A stretch of DNA of 64,000 bases from Vibrio syngnathi (GTDB lineage: Bacteria > Pseudomonadota > Gammaproteobacteria > Enterobacterales > Vibrionaceae): contig NZ_CP017916.1 in NCBI RefSeq assembly GCF_002119525.1, forward strand, positions 2,790,001 through 2,854,000. Reading direction: 5' to 3'. Below, piece by piece: positions 29,399-39,013 of the stretch (its first letter is position 1; each line of letters opens with the position of its first letter). The notes beneath the pieces were generated by a model. The model was not told where the DNA came from. It saw only the letters and a list, made by a program, of their open reading frames with translations, and did no database searches. The translations under genes and the position numbers were made by a program.

Positions 29399-30148
29399 AT
29401 GTTAAATAGTATCAAAGACACCACTAAGCCGATGAGCTTATTATCACTGATTCTCTCTTTCTTAGCGTTATTTGTGATCTCAGGCTTATTGTTTGCACCG
29501 ATTGATAAAGAATCGAAACAAGTTCTTATCGGCCTAGACTTTATAATCTGTAGTGTTTTTCTTTTTCAGCTCACTATTGATCTATTCAGATCACAAAATA
29601 AGAAAGAATATCTAAAAGTACACTGGATCGATTTCTTGGCAAGCATCCCTATGGTCGAGCCGCTTCGATTCGCTCGCATTTTTCAGATCTTGCGCGTGAT
29701 TCTCGTTCTTCGGTCAGGCAAACGTGTTTTCAGAGAGCTGTTTCGCAATCGAAAAGAAACCACACTCGCCTCAATTATTTTGCTATTGGTTATTCTCCTG
29801 ACCATAGGTGCAGGAACAATACTGTTGCTAGAGCACAAGGATCCCAATGCCAACATTACCACTGGCCAAGATGCTTTATGGTGGGCTTTCGTAACGATTA
29901 GTACCGTGGGGTACGGCGATCATTATCCAGTAACGAGTTCAGGCAAGTTGGTCGCTTCTCTGGTGATCATTTGTGGGGTGGGTGTTTTTGGTATGATTTC
30001 AGGGTTGATTACTTCTTTGATCACTTCCCCAACTCGCCATGACAATCAACGAGCAGAAAACAAAGAGAAGCACCTTGAGAAGATCATCGAGCAACAACAG
30101 CAAATTATCGAACGACTAGAAAAGCTGGAACAACGAACAAAAAAATAG
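29399..30148 (+). CDS. Voltage-gated-type potassium channel
   Basis: The 249-residue protein looks like a six-helix potassium channel. Hydrophobic segments are at about 13-33, 42-63 and 75-88, then an arginine-rich S4-like helix (LRFARIFQILRVILVLRSGKR is close to residues 89-109), S5 (about 122-144), and the pore helix with selectivity filter TVGYGD at 169-174, then S6 (about 183-208). The C-terminal 35 residues are a glutamine- and glutamate-rich coiled coil, likely for tetramer assembly. No RCK or cyclic-nucleotide domain is present. The start lacks a strong ribosome binding site; an in-frame ATG 11 codons later is possible. Substrate selectivity is from family knowledge. Confidence 0.85.
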   Translation: MLNSIKDTTKPMSLLSLILSFLALFVISGLLFAPIDKESKQVLIGLDFIICSVFLFQLTIDLFRSQNKKEYLKVHWIDFLASIPMVEPLRFARIFQILRVILVLRSGKRVFRELFRNRKETTLASIILLLVILLTIGAGTILLLEHKDPNANITTGQDALWWAFVTISTVGYGDHYPVTSSGKLVASLVIICGVGVFGMISGLITSLITSPTRHDNQRAENKEKHLEKIIEQQQQIIERLEKLEQRTKK

Positions 30149-30165
30149 GGCCAAAGCCCTATTTT
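30142..30165. terminator. Bidirectional terminator between the channel gene and ygiF
   Basis: AAAATAGGGC-CAAA-GCCCTATTTT is a perfect 10-bp stem that includes the channel stop codon. It fits both converging genes. Confidence 0.8.
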
Positions 30166-30187
30166 CAATTTGATGTTGTTATGAAAC

Positions 30188-31705
30188 TCAGTCTTGCCAG
30201 TACGGCTCAACTTCTACGCTTATTTGGCGTGTCTGTTCCATCGCGTGCAGAATAGACACCTCTTGACGAGCTAACCAACGCTCAAGCTGAACCTTCTCAT
30301 CGCCTTCCAACTTCTCCGTCAAAGGCTCTAATGTTTTAAGTGCCAGCAAATCATCAATACCTTGCACCATATCAGCCCACGGTAGACGGAAAGTGTTTCG
30401 TTCATCGTCGTCATACAAACTCGCGAAACCGACACCAGAATATAGATTTCGCATCAAACGATATTGCTGTTCAATGTACGCTTGGCTGGTCATTACGCGT
30501 TCCGGTGGAAAAGCTTCCATCAAGTCGGCCCATGTACGATCGAGTTGCTGCACGGAAAACCATTCGATACCACGAGACATTTGCTCACGCGCTTTTTCAT
30601 CTAAGAATGGCTGCCAACCACGAGATAAGATCCAGCGGCTCAGATCTAACAATAAACCGGTATAACGAGCAGAGCTCAACAAGGTCAGCAGCTCTTCGCG
30701 ATCGGGAAGTTGCTCTTGCATCTCTTTAAGTTCAGCGACCAAGAACTTACGCGCATCCAGTTTTCGCAGCACGTGGCCTTTATCTTCGAGCAAGTCTTCG
30801 AAATGGTCATAGCTTTTCAGCCAATCGAGCTCTTGCTCAAGCCACTTAAGCTCTTGGCGTAAAATAGCACTCGCACGTCTTGGGACAATACCGCCATAAA
30901 TAGTGAAGGTTTGACGAATGAAACTCAGCGAGTGACTGATTTCATGTAACGCTTCAATTGATTGACGCTCAGTGAAGATCTGCTCGTGATAATGCCAATG
31001 AGCGAGAGCATGCTCTAAAGATTGAATGAAACACGACTCAACGGTATCACTTTTGTCAGTATCAACTAAAGTCAAAGGAGTGACTTCATCTCCTTGATAA
31101 CCTTGAGCAAGGCGGTAACCCTTAGCCGCTTTGCTTAGGTTACCTAAACGCATGCCGCCTTGTTCACAGAATTGACGAGACAGGGTAAACAGAGCATCCG
31201 TTTGACCCGATTTAAGCTCTAGTTCGACTTCGCAAATAGGCTCTTGCAGTTCGCCTGCTTCAACAAAACCTTGATCGAATGCGACCTCGACTTGGCTGCC
31301 ATCAGGCATACCAATCAACCACTGCTCACGAGTGAAGTTGGTAGAAAATAGAGGAGTCAGCTCCGCTTGCAATGTTTCGATGTCTTTACCTGCTGGCCAG
31401 ATATCCTCTGGATGCAGAGCTAGCTTAGGTTCGTTGCTGTCGTGTTCTGCATTGTATTCAGGCCTTTGATGCAAGCCAGCAACCACACGACCAGCCGTTT
31501 TTACGGTTTGTACAAATACGTCATCAAAGCGTCGAATGCGCAAGCCAGTATCGTGCTTGCGTAGCCAGTTATCGGGGGTGTCAAAGTAGATGTTACCTAG
31601 CTCACGACAACTGTGCTGAAGTACTTTAGTTTCAGCAATTTTATTGCGTAAAGTCTCTGAAAAATCAGGAGAAACAAAAAACTTCAGTTCTATCTCGGTT
31701 TCCAT
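30188..31705 (-). CDS. ygiF: CYTH-CHAD domain inorganic triphosphatase
   Basis: YgiF in E. coli hydrolyses inorganic triphosphate. The 505-residue protein starts with the CYTH metal-binding motif METEIELKF (ExExK; residues 1-9) and a CYTH domain (to about 200), followed by a histidine- and helix-rich CHAD domain (about 225-500), which in this family binds polyphosphate. Start chosen at 31705, after AAAGGT, because it puts ExExK at the N-terminus as in E. coli; an upstream frame would add 19 residues. It is divergent from the DUF47-pit pair, which suggests a link to phosphate metabolism. Confidence 0.92.
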   Translation of the reverse strand: METEIELKFFVSPDFSETLRNKIAETKVLQHSCRELGNIYFDTPDNWLRKHDTGLRIRRFDDVFVQTVKTAGRVVAGLHQRPEYNAEHDSNEPKLALHPEDIWPAGKDIETLQAELTPLFSTNFTREQWLIGMPDGSQVEVAFDQGFVEAGELQEPICEVELELKSGQTDALFTLSRQFCEQGGMRLGNLSKAAKGYRLAQGYQGDEVTPLTLVDTDKSDTVESCFIQSLEHALAHWHYHEQIFTERQSIEALHEISHSLSFIRQTFTIYGGIVPRRASAILRQELKWLEQELDWLKSYDHFEDLLEDKGHVLRKLDARKFLVAELKEMQEQLPDREELLTLLSSARYTGLLLDLSRWILSRGWQPFLDEKAREQMSRGIEWFSVQQLDRTWADLMEAFPPERVMTSQAYIEQQYRLMRNLYSGVGFASLYDDDERNTFRLPWADMVQGIDDLLALKTLEPLTEKLEGDEKVQLERWLARQEVSILHAMEQTRQISVEVEPYWQD

Positions 31706-31912
31706 AGTTATACCTTTCTGTGAAGATAGGGACAGGATATTGCCAATTTGAAAACTCAGCAAGTCAGAAATATCGCCCTTATGATGATCTAAAACAGTTT
31801 TAATGAGACATTGATTAGGTTAACATGCGCGACTTTGTAGCCATCGCTTAACATTTCACCATGAATATGGTGTATGTTGTTTTAAGGTTATTATTTATTA
31901 GGTTGGATGACC

Positions 31913-32593
31913 ATGCCAGTAAATACAATTATGGGGTTATTTGCAAAGTCCCCAATTAAACCTTTGCAGCGTCACGTAGTATGCGTGAACGAATGTTGTT
32001 CTCACCTAGTTAATTTCTTTGAAGTTTCTTCAAAAGGTGACTGGGAAAAAGCATCAGAAATTCGAGCTCAAATTTCTCACCTTGAGAAAGAAGCTGACGT
32101 ACTAAAACGTGAAATTCGCCTTAAACTTCCTCGCGGTTTGTTTATGCCAGTTGATCGCACCGATATGTTGGAGCTATTAACTCAACAAGACAAACTCGCA
32201 AACCTAGCGAAAGACATTGCTGGCCGTGTATATGGTCGTCAACTTGTCATTCCTGCTCCTATGCAAGAAAACTTCATCGCTTACGTTAAACGTTGTCTAG
32301 ATGCAGCGAACCAAGCACAAAACGTAATCAATGAATTAGACGAATTACTTGAAACTGGCTTTAAAGGCCGTGAAGTAACACTCGTTGCTGAAATGATTCA
32401 TCAATTAGATGTAATTGAAGATGACACGGATGCGATGCAGATCGAACTACGCCAACAACTAATGGCGATTGAAGAAGGTCTGAATCCAGTTGATATCATG
32501 TTCTTATACAAAATTCTTGAATGGGTTGGTGGTATTGCAGATCAAGCACAGCGTGTAGGCGCTCGTCTTGAAGTAATGCTTTCTCGATCTTAA
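31913..32593 (+). CDS. DUF47 family (TIGR00153) Pit accessory protein
   Basis: Proteins of this PhoU-like family are encoded beside Pit phosphate transporters and are thought to regulate them. The 226-residue protein starts MPVNTIMGLFAKSP and is mainly helical and soluble, with DVIEDDTDAMQ in the PhoU-like metal-binding style. The ATG at 31913 gives the usual family start; another in-frame ATG lies two codons upstream. The pit gene follows after about 130 bases. Confidence 0.88.
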   Translation: MPVNTIMGLFAKSPIKPLQRHVVCVNECCSHLVNFFEVSSKGDWEKASEIRAQISHLEKEADVLKREIRLKLPRGLFMPVDRTDMLELLTQQDKLANLAKDIAGRVYGRQLVIPAPMQENFIAYVKRCLDAANQAQNVINELDELLETGFKGREVTLVAEMIHQLDVIEDDTDAMQIELRQQLMAIEEGLNPVDIMFLYKILEWVGGIADQAQRVGARLEVMLSRS

Positions 32594-32721
32594 ATCATAC
32601 GTTAACTATATAACGAAGAGCATTTTTTGAACAAACCACTTATGCGCTGAGTATTTCTCTCGCTGAGCGGTTTTTTGCGTCTAAATTTGTTCCGCTTGTT
32701 ATCAAACAACTAGGTATTACG

Positions 32722-33984
32722 ATGGATATCCTTGCTAACTACGGCACTGTCCTGATTATTGTTGCAGCAGCTTTCGGTTTCTTGATGGCTATTGGTATTG
32801 GTGCAAATGACGTTGCGAACGCAATGGGCACTTCAGTAGGCTCTAAAGCTCTAACCGTTAAACAAGCGATCATTATCGCAATGATCTTTGAATTCGCAGG
32901 TGCTTACCTTGCGGGCGGCGAAGTAACAGACACGATCCGTAAAGGTGTTATCGAAACGTCTCTATTCGCTCATCAACCTGATGTACTTGTATACGGCATG
33001 ATGTCTGCGCTACTAGCAGCTGGTACATGGCTACTTCTAGCTTCATACATGGGCTGGCCAGTATCAACGACTCACTCAATCATCGGTGCAATCATCGGTT
33101 TTGCTTGTGTGTCTGTGGGTACTGAAGCTGTAGATTGGAACAGTGTTCAAGGCATTGTGGGAAGTTGGATTGTCACACCATTGATTTCCGGTATCTTCGC
33201 CTACCTCATATTTGTCAGTGCCCAACGACTGATATTCGATACAGAAAACCCGTTATTCAATGCGAAGCGTTTTGTACCGGTATACATGTTCATTACTACA
33301 ATGGTCATTGCACTTGTAACGATCAAGAAAGGTCTTAAGCACGTAGGCCTTCATCTAACCGGTACTGAAGCATGGTTATGGGCTGCAGGTGTTTCTGCTG
33401 TCGTCATGGTTGGCGGTTACTTATACATTCAGAAGAAGTTTGCTAACCGCGAAGAAGACCACGGTTTTACTGGCGTAGAAGGTATCTTCAGCGTACTAAT
33501 GGTTATCACGGCTTGTGCAATGGCATTCGCACACGGTTCAAACGATGTTGCCAACGCGATTGGTCCACTATCAGCGGTTGTTTCAACGGTTGAGCACATG
33601 GGCGAAATCTCAGGCAAGAGCACTATCGCATGGTGGATTCTTCCACTAGGTGGTATTGGTATCGTTGTTGGTCTTGCAACAATGGGCCATAAAGTAATGG
33701 CAACTGTTGGTACTGGTATTACAGAACTAACACCTAGCCGTGGCTTTGCTGCACAACTTGCAACAGCATGTACGGTTGTACTTGCTTCAGGTACTGGCCT
33801 TCCGATTTCAACCACGCAAACATTGGTTGGTGCGGTTTTGGGTGTAGGTTTTGCTCGTGGTATCGCAGCTCTAAACCTAGGCGTTGTGCGTAACATCGTA
33901 GCTTCTTGGATTGTGACGTTACCTGCAGGTGCTCTACTTGCTGTTGTATTCTTCTACGCAATTCAGGCTATGTTTACTATGTAA
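32722..33984 (+). CDS. pit: Inorganic phosphate transporter, Pit family
   Basis: Pit proteins import divalent-metal phosphate complexes driven by cation symport. The 420-residue protein has about 10-11 transmembrane helices in two inverted halves, each with the family signature: GANDVANAMGTSVGSK in the first half and GSNDVANAIGPLSAVV in the second. It also has the repeated PVSTTHSIIGA and PISTTQTLVGA segments. It pairs with the DUF47 gene upstream. The ribosome binding site is weak. Confidence 0.93.
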   Translation: MDILANYGTVLIIVAAAFGFLMAIGIGANDVANAMGTSVGSKALTVKQAIIIAMIFEFAGAYLAGGEVTDTIRKGVIETSLFAHQPDVLVYGMMSALLAAGTWLLLASYMGWPVSTTHSIIGAIIGFACVSVGTEAVDWNSVQGIVGSWIVTPLISGIFAYLIFVSAQRLIFDTENPLFNAKRFVPVYMFITTMVIALVTIKKGLKHVGLHLTGTEAWLWAAGVSAVVMVGGYLYIQKKFANREEDHGFTGVEGIFSVLMVITACAMAFAHGSNDVANAIGPLSAVVSTVEHMGEISGKSTIAWWILPLGGIGIVVGLATMGHKVMATVGTGITELTPSRGFAAQLATACTVVLASGTGLPISTTQTLVGAVLGVGFARGIAALNLGVVRNIVASWIVTLPAGALLAVVFFYAIQAMFTM

Positions 33985-34077
33985 TAGCCCTGACGTTAGT
34001 TATTATTAGCGTCAGAAAACGGTGAGCTTCAGTAAAGATATGTAAATACCATGTCATTATTGACTCAAACGCACAGA

Positions 34078-34104
34078 AAGGGAGGCTTTGCCTCCCTTCT
34101 TTGT
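34078..34104 (+). terminator. Terminator after pit
   Basis: AAGGGAGGC-TTT-GCCTCCCTT (34078-34098) followed by CTTTGTT, about 95 bases past the pit stop. Confidence 0.75.
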
Positions 34105-34189
34105 TGCACCATATAAAAAAACTAAATATTATTTGCTGATTGAGGCTGACTCATACGCCTACCCAATTTGAATCGTTAAAGGATTTACT

Positions 34190-34801
34190 GTGAAAAAACT
34201 GATTAGCTTAGTTTTGTTCGCAATGCTTGCGGCTCCAGCTGCCTTTGCTCAAGACCGTTATATTGCTGACAAACTATTTACTTATATGCACTCTGGCCCA
34301 AACAATACTTTCCGTATCATAGGTAGTATTGATGCCGGTGAGAAAATCACCTACCTGCAAACTAACAAGAGCACGGGTTACACTCAGGTTCAAGATAGCC
34401 GAGGACGCAAAGGTTGGGTTGAGAGTAAGTTCGTAAGCACAAAAGAAAGTATGGCACTGCGCATGCCTAAGCTAGAGAAAGAGCTCTCGGAAGTAAAAGG
34501 CAAGCTGGCGAATGCTCGCCAAAGTGCTGATAGCGAAAAAGCAGGTCTCGCAAGCTCTCTAGACTCTCGTAACAAGCAGATTGCTGAACTAGAGCAGAAC
34601 TACAGTGAGATTAGCCAACAGCTAACGAGCTCTCAAACAGAGAACCGTGAACTACGCGCTAAGCTAGATACTCAAAAAGATGACTTACTATTGAAGTACT
34701 TCATGTACGGTGGTGGTGTTGCTGGTATTGGTCTACTTCTTGGCCTTGTTCTACCACACATCATGCCTCGTCGTAGAAAGTCACCAAACGGCTGGGCGTA
34801 A
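34190..34801 (+). CDS. ygiM: SH3-domain membrane protein YgiM (TIGR04211)
   Basis: The cellular role of this family is not settled. The 203-residue protein has a signal peptide (1-20, ending AAFA), a bacterial SH3 domain (about 24-85) of the kind that binds cell-wall peptides, a coiled coil (about 92-160), and a C-terminal transmembrane helix (about 168-188) followed by a short basic tail. Translation begins at GTG with AAAGGAT upstream; no ATG is suitable. The E. coli gene sits in the same place before cca. Confidence 0.87.
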   Translation: MKKLISLVLFAMLAAPAAFAQDRYIADKLFTYMHSGPNNTFRIIGSIDAGEKITYLQTNKSTGYTQVQDSRGRKGWVESKFVSTKESMALRMPKLEKELSEVKGKLANARQSADSEKAGLASSLDSRNKQIAELEQNYSEISQQLTSSQTENRELRAKLDTQKDDLLLKYFMYGGGVAGIGLLLGLVLPHIMPRRRKSPNGWA

Positions 34802-34840
34802 GCCTCGCATTTGGTACAGTAGATTCAGTATCGAATACCA

Positions 34841-34867
34841 AAAAGGAGCACCGAGGTGCTCCTTTTT
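34841..34867. terminator. Bidirectional terminator between ygiM and gspB
   Basis: AAAAGGAGCACC and GGTGCTCCTTTTT make a long stem closed by a CCGAGG loop, with T-rich flanks on both strands. Confidence 0.85.
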
Positions 34868-34899
34868 ATTTACCTTCATCTAGACCCCTTTAGAACTCG

Positions 34900-35841
34900 T
34901 TAGCCTTTCCACTCGTACAAAGCTGGGATTTCTATCTTCTGCTGATTGAATTCAATGATTACCGATTGTGGTTTAATCTCAAGCAACTGAATACCCCGCT
35001 CGATCCACTCCCCTTGAGCGACTTCGTGGCCATTCACTTTGACCCAACGCTTAGTTTCACTACTCGAGTACATATGAGTTTGTAGGTCTAACTTAGGTAA
35101 TACACCCGACAGTCTATTACCATGTGTTTCTAAACCTATGACCTGAGAATCCATACTCCCCACAGGTCTAGAATCCATCGGTTCGGGTGAGACCGGTTGC
35201 TCTCCCATCATTGATTCAAGTTTCAATGCTAAATCGGGTGGTAACTCGGTGAGGTCTAACCCTTTCAGTAAATCACGGTCCGATTGTAGAATACCATTCT
35301 CATTATTCGTTCCAGGTTGAACTAATGGTTCGACAGATGACGGTTCAAAATTCGTTGCAGCTTGATTACTATTATCTACATTTGCCACGATCGCTTTTGA
35401 GCCACTAGCGATATCATCGATGTCGGTGCCCATATTTACATGCATTTCTTGGCGCGGTAGTGCTTTCAAAAGTTGGCTTACCGGTGCCGAGCGAACAGAG
35501 AATAATACTTCATCGTCTGCATCCACTAACACAGCATCCACACTGGCTATGTCAGCACTAGCAATTTGAGGAGCAAGGTCTGGTTGAAACTTTGATTCAG
35601 ACAGAGATCCGGAGGCGACTTGGCTAGTCGAGTTTTTATGTTGTTGGTTATATGATTGATAAGCCAGAAGGCCGCCCACCAACAAAGAAGGCACTAAGAC
35701 AAGGAGTAGCCCCATTGCTAACGATGAACCTCGTTTGCTGCTAATCCCTCTAGCAGAACTAGGCTCGTGATGATTTTGGTAGCCTCTGAAGCTAGGTTTA
35801 TTATTAGAAGACTGTTTAAGCTGGTACATAATACGTGACAT
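34900..35841 (-). CDS. gspB: Type II secretion assembly protein GspB/ExeB
   Basis: ExeB works with the ATPase ExeA to place the type II secretin (GspD) through peptidoglycan in Aeromonas and vibrios. The 313-residue protein has a cytoplasmic N-terminus, one transmembrane helix (about 41-60), a long low-complexity periplasmic region, and a conserved C-terminal domain (about 240-313) with VNGHEVAQGEWIERGIQLLEI. Its ATG overlaps the gspA stop (TAATG), and AAGGAGG precedes it. Assigned from context and the C-terminal domain. Confidence 0.85.
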   Translation of the reverse strand: MSRIMYQLKQSSNNKPSFRGYQNHHEPSSARGISSKRGSSLAMGLLLVLVPSLLVGGLLAYQSYNQQHKNSTSQVASGSLSESKFQPDLAPQIASADIASVDAVLVDADDEVLFSVRSAPVSQLLKALPRQEMHVNMGTDIDDIASGSKAIVANVDNSNQAATNFEPSSVEPLVQPGTNNENGILQSDRDLLKGLDLTELPPDLALKLESMMGEQPVSPEPMDSRPVGSMDSQVIGLETHGNRLSGVLPKLDLQTHMYSSSETKRWVKVNGHEVAQGEWIERGIQLLEIKPQSVIIEFNQQKIEIPALYEWKG

Positions 35842-37529
35842 TAGCTTTCGCCTCCTTCTAGCAACATCAATTGAGGCGAGTCGAGTTGAGCTAATCTCTG
35901 CAGTCTTGCTAAGGTGCGCTTACCTGCAATGCCATCAACAGACATACCCTGCCAAGTTTGAAACGCTTCGATTTTCATTTTCAATTCATAGTCAAAGACA
36001 TCACTGCCCGATACGTCTTCACCCAAGACTTCAGAAAGCAGTAGATCAAGTAAAGCAACCGCCTCACCTTGATAGCCCTCTTTTAAGGTTTCTCTTAGCG
36101 GCTGTTTCCAAATCGCGACATAATCACCTTGCCAAATTTGCGTTAAGGTACGCTTAGGCATCACCAATAGCTTTTCGTTGACGAGGAGCTCAACAGACTC
36201 CTCAGACGCGCCATAAAGTACAGCAAACACAGGTTCTTGCGCTAATTCCAGATTAAGAACCACGGGAACTCCAAGCTCTATCAAATATTCTAAATTGGCT
36301 TGATGTTGCTCACATACAAATACACTTTGTTGTTCACTCAAACATAGCCAATCACGAAGCGAGGATTCATATCCCCAAAGCGTGTAAAGGTCCCTAATTG
36401 CAAGCGTTTGGTTATTCCCTTGCTTCAGGTGTTTCTGAACATCTTGTGGTAGTGCAAATTTCGAAGCCTTGAGATCTTGAGCCGATATAGGTGTATCAAC
36501 CAGTGTCGGAGTTTCAGCCACAAATGAGCGTTGAGTATGTGCCGCTACTTCCGTTTTAACTTCACTGGAAGTATCCGCAGTCACCCATGAACTAATATAG
36601 GCAGGGGCGAAGTTAAGGGTCGCGATTGCAAGGCCGACACTTAACGTGGCAATCCCCGCGTATTGGAGTAATTTGGGGGCGACATGAGTGGCGCGAGTTT
36701 TCTCGACGTGATACACATCGGCCTGAAAGGACATGATTTGCTGACAAGCTCGGTTAACCGTTTCATTACTCGGTGATTTATCACCGTCATGGAAAGCCAA
36801 TTGCAGCGCTTTATCACACACCAAGTTAATGAGCCTTGGAATACCATGAGTATATTGGGCGATAAGCTTGATTGAACGATTCGAAAACAACATCTGCTCA
36901 CCACCCGCCGTTTCCAAACGAAACGCGATGTACTGACCAGCTTCTTCGATATTAAGAGGCAGTAAGTGATAGCGACCTGTAATCCGCTGCGCAAGTTGAC
37001 GTAACTGTGTGGTTTGTAAGTGTTGCTGTAATTCAGGTTGGCCAACCAACAGCACCTTTAACAGCTTACGACTGTCGGTTTCCAAGTTTGTTAGAAGGCG
37101 TAACTGCTCCAACACATCGGCAGCAAGGTGTTGGGCTTCATCGATCACCAATAAGGTTTGAATGCCTTCAGCATGACTGTCGAGCAGAAAGTGATGAATG
37201 GCCTGACTCAGCTGTTTCAACGATGCTTGTTCAGGGTACTCAACCTCAAACTCATCGCAGATAGCTTCAAGTAAATCCGTATTCGAAAACGTAGGGTTAA
37301 GTATAAGGCCAGCTTGAGTCTGATTATCGAGTGATGACAACATCGCTTTGGCGACCGTTGTTTTTCCTGTACCGACTTCACCAGTAAGCATCGCAAATCC
37401 CCCTCCTTCGCCTAAACCGGCTTGTAGGTTCTGCATCGCTTCTTGGTGACGCTGACTCAAAAACAAATAGCGAGAATTTGGTACAATCGAAAATGGCATC
37501 TCAACGAAGCCAAAATATTCCTTATACAT
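35841..37529 (-). CDS. gspA: Type II secretion ATPase with peptidoglycan-binding domain, GspA/ExeA
   Basis: ExeA hydrolyses ATP and binds peptidoglycan to help install the type II secretin. The 562-residue protein has an N-terminal AAA ATPase domain with Walker A GEVGTGKT (50-57) and Walker B LLVIDEAQ (near 128-135), one transmembrane helix (about 285-305), a periplasmic papain-like or C39-like region, and a C-terminal peptidoglycan-binding fold with FQTWQGMSVDGIAGKRTL. The start at 37529 (MYKEYFGFVEMPF) is the family-typical N-terminus and follows AGGGCAG. It overlaps gspB. Confidence 0.9.
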   Translation of the reverse strand: MYKEYFGFVEMPFSIVPNSRYLFLSQRHQEAMQNLQAGLGEGGGFAMLTGEVGTGKTTVAKAMLSSLDNQTQAGLILNPTFSNTDLLEAICDEFEVEYPEQASLKQLSQAIHHFLLDSHAEGIQTLLVIDEAQHLAADVLEQLRLLTNLETDSRKLLKVLLVGQPELQQHLQTTQLRQLAQRITGRYHLLPLNIEEAGQYIAFRLETAGGEQMLFSNRSIKLIAQYTHGIPRLINLVCDKALQLAFHDGDKSPSNETVNRACQQIMSFQADVYHVEKTRATHVAPKLLQYAGIATLSVGLAIATLNFAPAYISSWVTADTSSEVKTEVAAHTQRSFVAETPTLVDTPISAQDLKASKFALPQDVQKHLKQGNNQTLAIRDLYTLWGYESSLRDWLCLSEQQSVFVCEQHQANLEYLIELGVPVVLNLELAQEPVFAVLYGASEESVELLVNEKLLVMPKRTLTQIWQGDYVAIWKQPLRETLKEGYQGEAVALLDLLLSEVLGEDVSGSDVFDYELKMKIEAFQTWQGMSVDGIAGKRTLARLQRLAQLDSPQLMLLEGGES

Positions 37530-37613
37530 GTGCTGCCCTATAATTACGATTAATGGAAAGTACCATTGCTTGCAGTAAAGTCCAGCAGTGATAAAACATT
37601 TCGAGGTGATAAG

Positions 37614-38882
37614 TTGCAAATATTCGATAGCCTACCAAAAGAGAATGGGCTACAACGCTATCTTGTCGGTGGAGCGGTACGCGATAAACTGCTCAATATT
37701 GATAGCTATGATAGAGATTGGGTCGTGGTAGGAAGTACCCCTCAAGAGATGGAAAGCCTTGGATTTACTGCTGTAGGGAAAGATTTCCCTGTCTTCTTAC
37801 ACCCAAAGACCAAAGAAGAGCACGCACTGGCTCGTACCGAGAGAAAGTCCGGTTCTGGCTATACGGGTTTCGAATGTTACTTTGCACCAGATGTGAGTTT
37901 GGAAGAAGATCTGATGCGCCGAGATCTGACCATCAACGCCATTGCTCAAGACGATAAAGGCCAACTTTACGATCCTTACCATGGCCAGAAAGATCTCTCA
38001 GATCGTATTCTAAGACACGTTTCGGATGCTTTTGTTGAAGATCCTCTGCGTGTGCTGCGTGTCGCTCGCTTTGCTGCCAAGCTTCACCATCTCAACTTTA
38101 CGGTTGCACCGGAAACCATGCTAATGATGAGTGAGATAGTGCAATCCGGTGAACTGGCACATCTTACGGCAGAACGAGTTTGGCAAGAGTGGCACAAGTC
38201 TCTTAGTACGCCGCATCCTGAAGTGTTCCTTTCTGTCCTGAAAGAGTGTGGCGCATTAGCTGTTGTATTGCCTGAAATTGACGCGCTGTTTGGCGTTCCT
38301 CAACCTGAAAAATGGCACCCTGAGATCGACACGGGCATTCACACCCTGATGGTTGCTCAGCAAGCTGCGCTGTTAAGCCAGTCATTACCTGTTCGTTTTG
38401 CCGCTCAAGTGCATGATTTAGGTAAAGGCATCACGCCAGAAAGCGAATGGCCAAGCCACAAAATGCATTGCCATACAGGCTTAAAAATCATTAAGAAGCT
38501 GTGTGAAAGAGTTAGAGTGCCCAATGAATTCAGAGACCTCGCGTTGTTAGTGTGCGAGCAGCATTCTAATATCCATCGAGCAGGTGAGCTCAAGCCAACC
38601 ACCTTTCTCAAGGTTCTGAATAAGTTTGATGTTTGGCGTAAACCAGACAGGCTCAACGACATACTGCTTTGCTGCCAAGCCGATCATGCTGGTCGTAAAG
38701 GATTAGAAGATCAGCCTTACCCTCAGAAAGCGCGTTTTGAAGTGGCTTACCAAGCAGCGCTTCAAGTCGAAGTTAAAGCGATTATTGCCGATGGTTTTCA
38801 AGGCAAAGATATTCGAGAAGAACAAGAGAAACGCAGAGCTATCGCGATTGAAAACGCCCTATTAGAACTCGCTGATAATTAA
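37614..38882 (+). CDS. cca: Multifunctional CCA-adding tRNA nucleotidyltransferase
   Basis: Cca adds or repairs the 3' CCA of tRNAs without a template. From the start chosen it is 422 residues. It has the flexible loop YLVGGAVRDKL, the catalytic carboxylates in DRDWVVVG, ERKSGSGYTGFE, and RRDLTINAIA, plus a C-terminal HD phosphohydrolase domain (HDLGKG), as in the E. coli-type enzyme. No ATG is available; TTG at 37614 follows a strong GAGGTGAT at the right distance. Another TTG 16 codons upstream has no such site. Divergent from gspA. Confidence 0.93.
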   Translation: MQIFDSLPKENGLQRYLVGGAVRDKLLNIDSYDRDWVVVGSTPQEMESLGFTAVGKDFPVFLHPKTKEEHALARTERKSGSGYTGFECYFAPDVSLEEDLMRRDLTINAIAQDDKGQLYDPYHGQKDLSDRILRHVSDAFVEDPLRVLRVARFAAKLHHLNFTVAPETMLMMSEIVQSGELAHLTAERVWQEWHKSLSTPHPEVFLSVLKECGALAVVLPEIDALFGVPQPEKWHPEIDTGIHTLMVAQQAALLSQSLPVRFAAQVHDLGKGITPESEWPSHKMHCHTGLKIIKKLCERVRVPNEFRDLALLVCEQHSNIHRAGELKPTTFLKVLNKFDVWRKPDRLNDILLCCQADHAGRKGLEDQPYPQKARFEVAYQAALQVEVKAIIADGFQGKDIREEQEKRRAIAIENALLELADN

Positions 38883-38911
38883 TCGCAATAGCGCTGATTC
38901 TCCGGCATTAA

Positions 38912-38936
38912 AAAACCCGCTACTAGGCGGGTTTTT
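38912..38936. terminator. Bidirectional terminator between cca and uppP
   Basis: AAAACCCGC and GCGGGTTTT pair around a 6-base loop, with runs of A and T on either side. Confidence 0.8.
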
Positions 38937-39013
38937 CCGTTTCAATCTGTAGGACGAAATATTTGTTTTCGTAAGTCGAATGCTTCTGTATCATCAAGAA
39001 AGTAAATCGAGTG

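Noticed and set aside
32640..32690. A terminator in the DUF47-pit gap (GCTGAG...GCTGAGCGG then T-run)
   Set aside because: The arms are direct repeats, not complementary, so no good stem forms.
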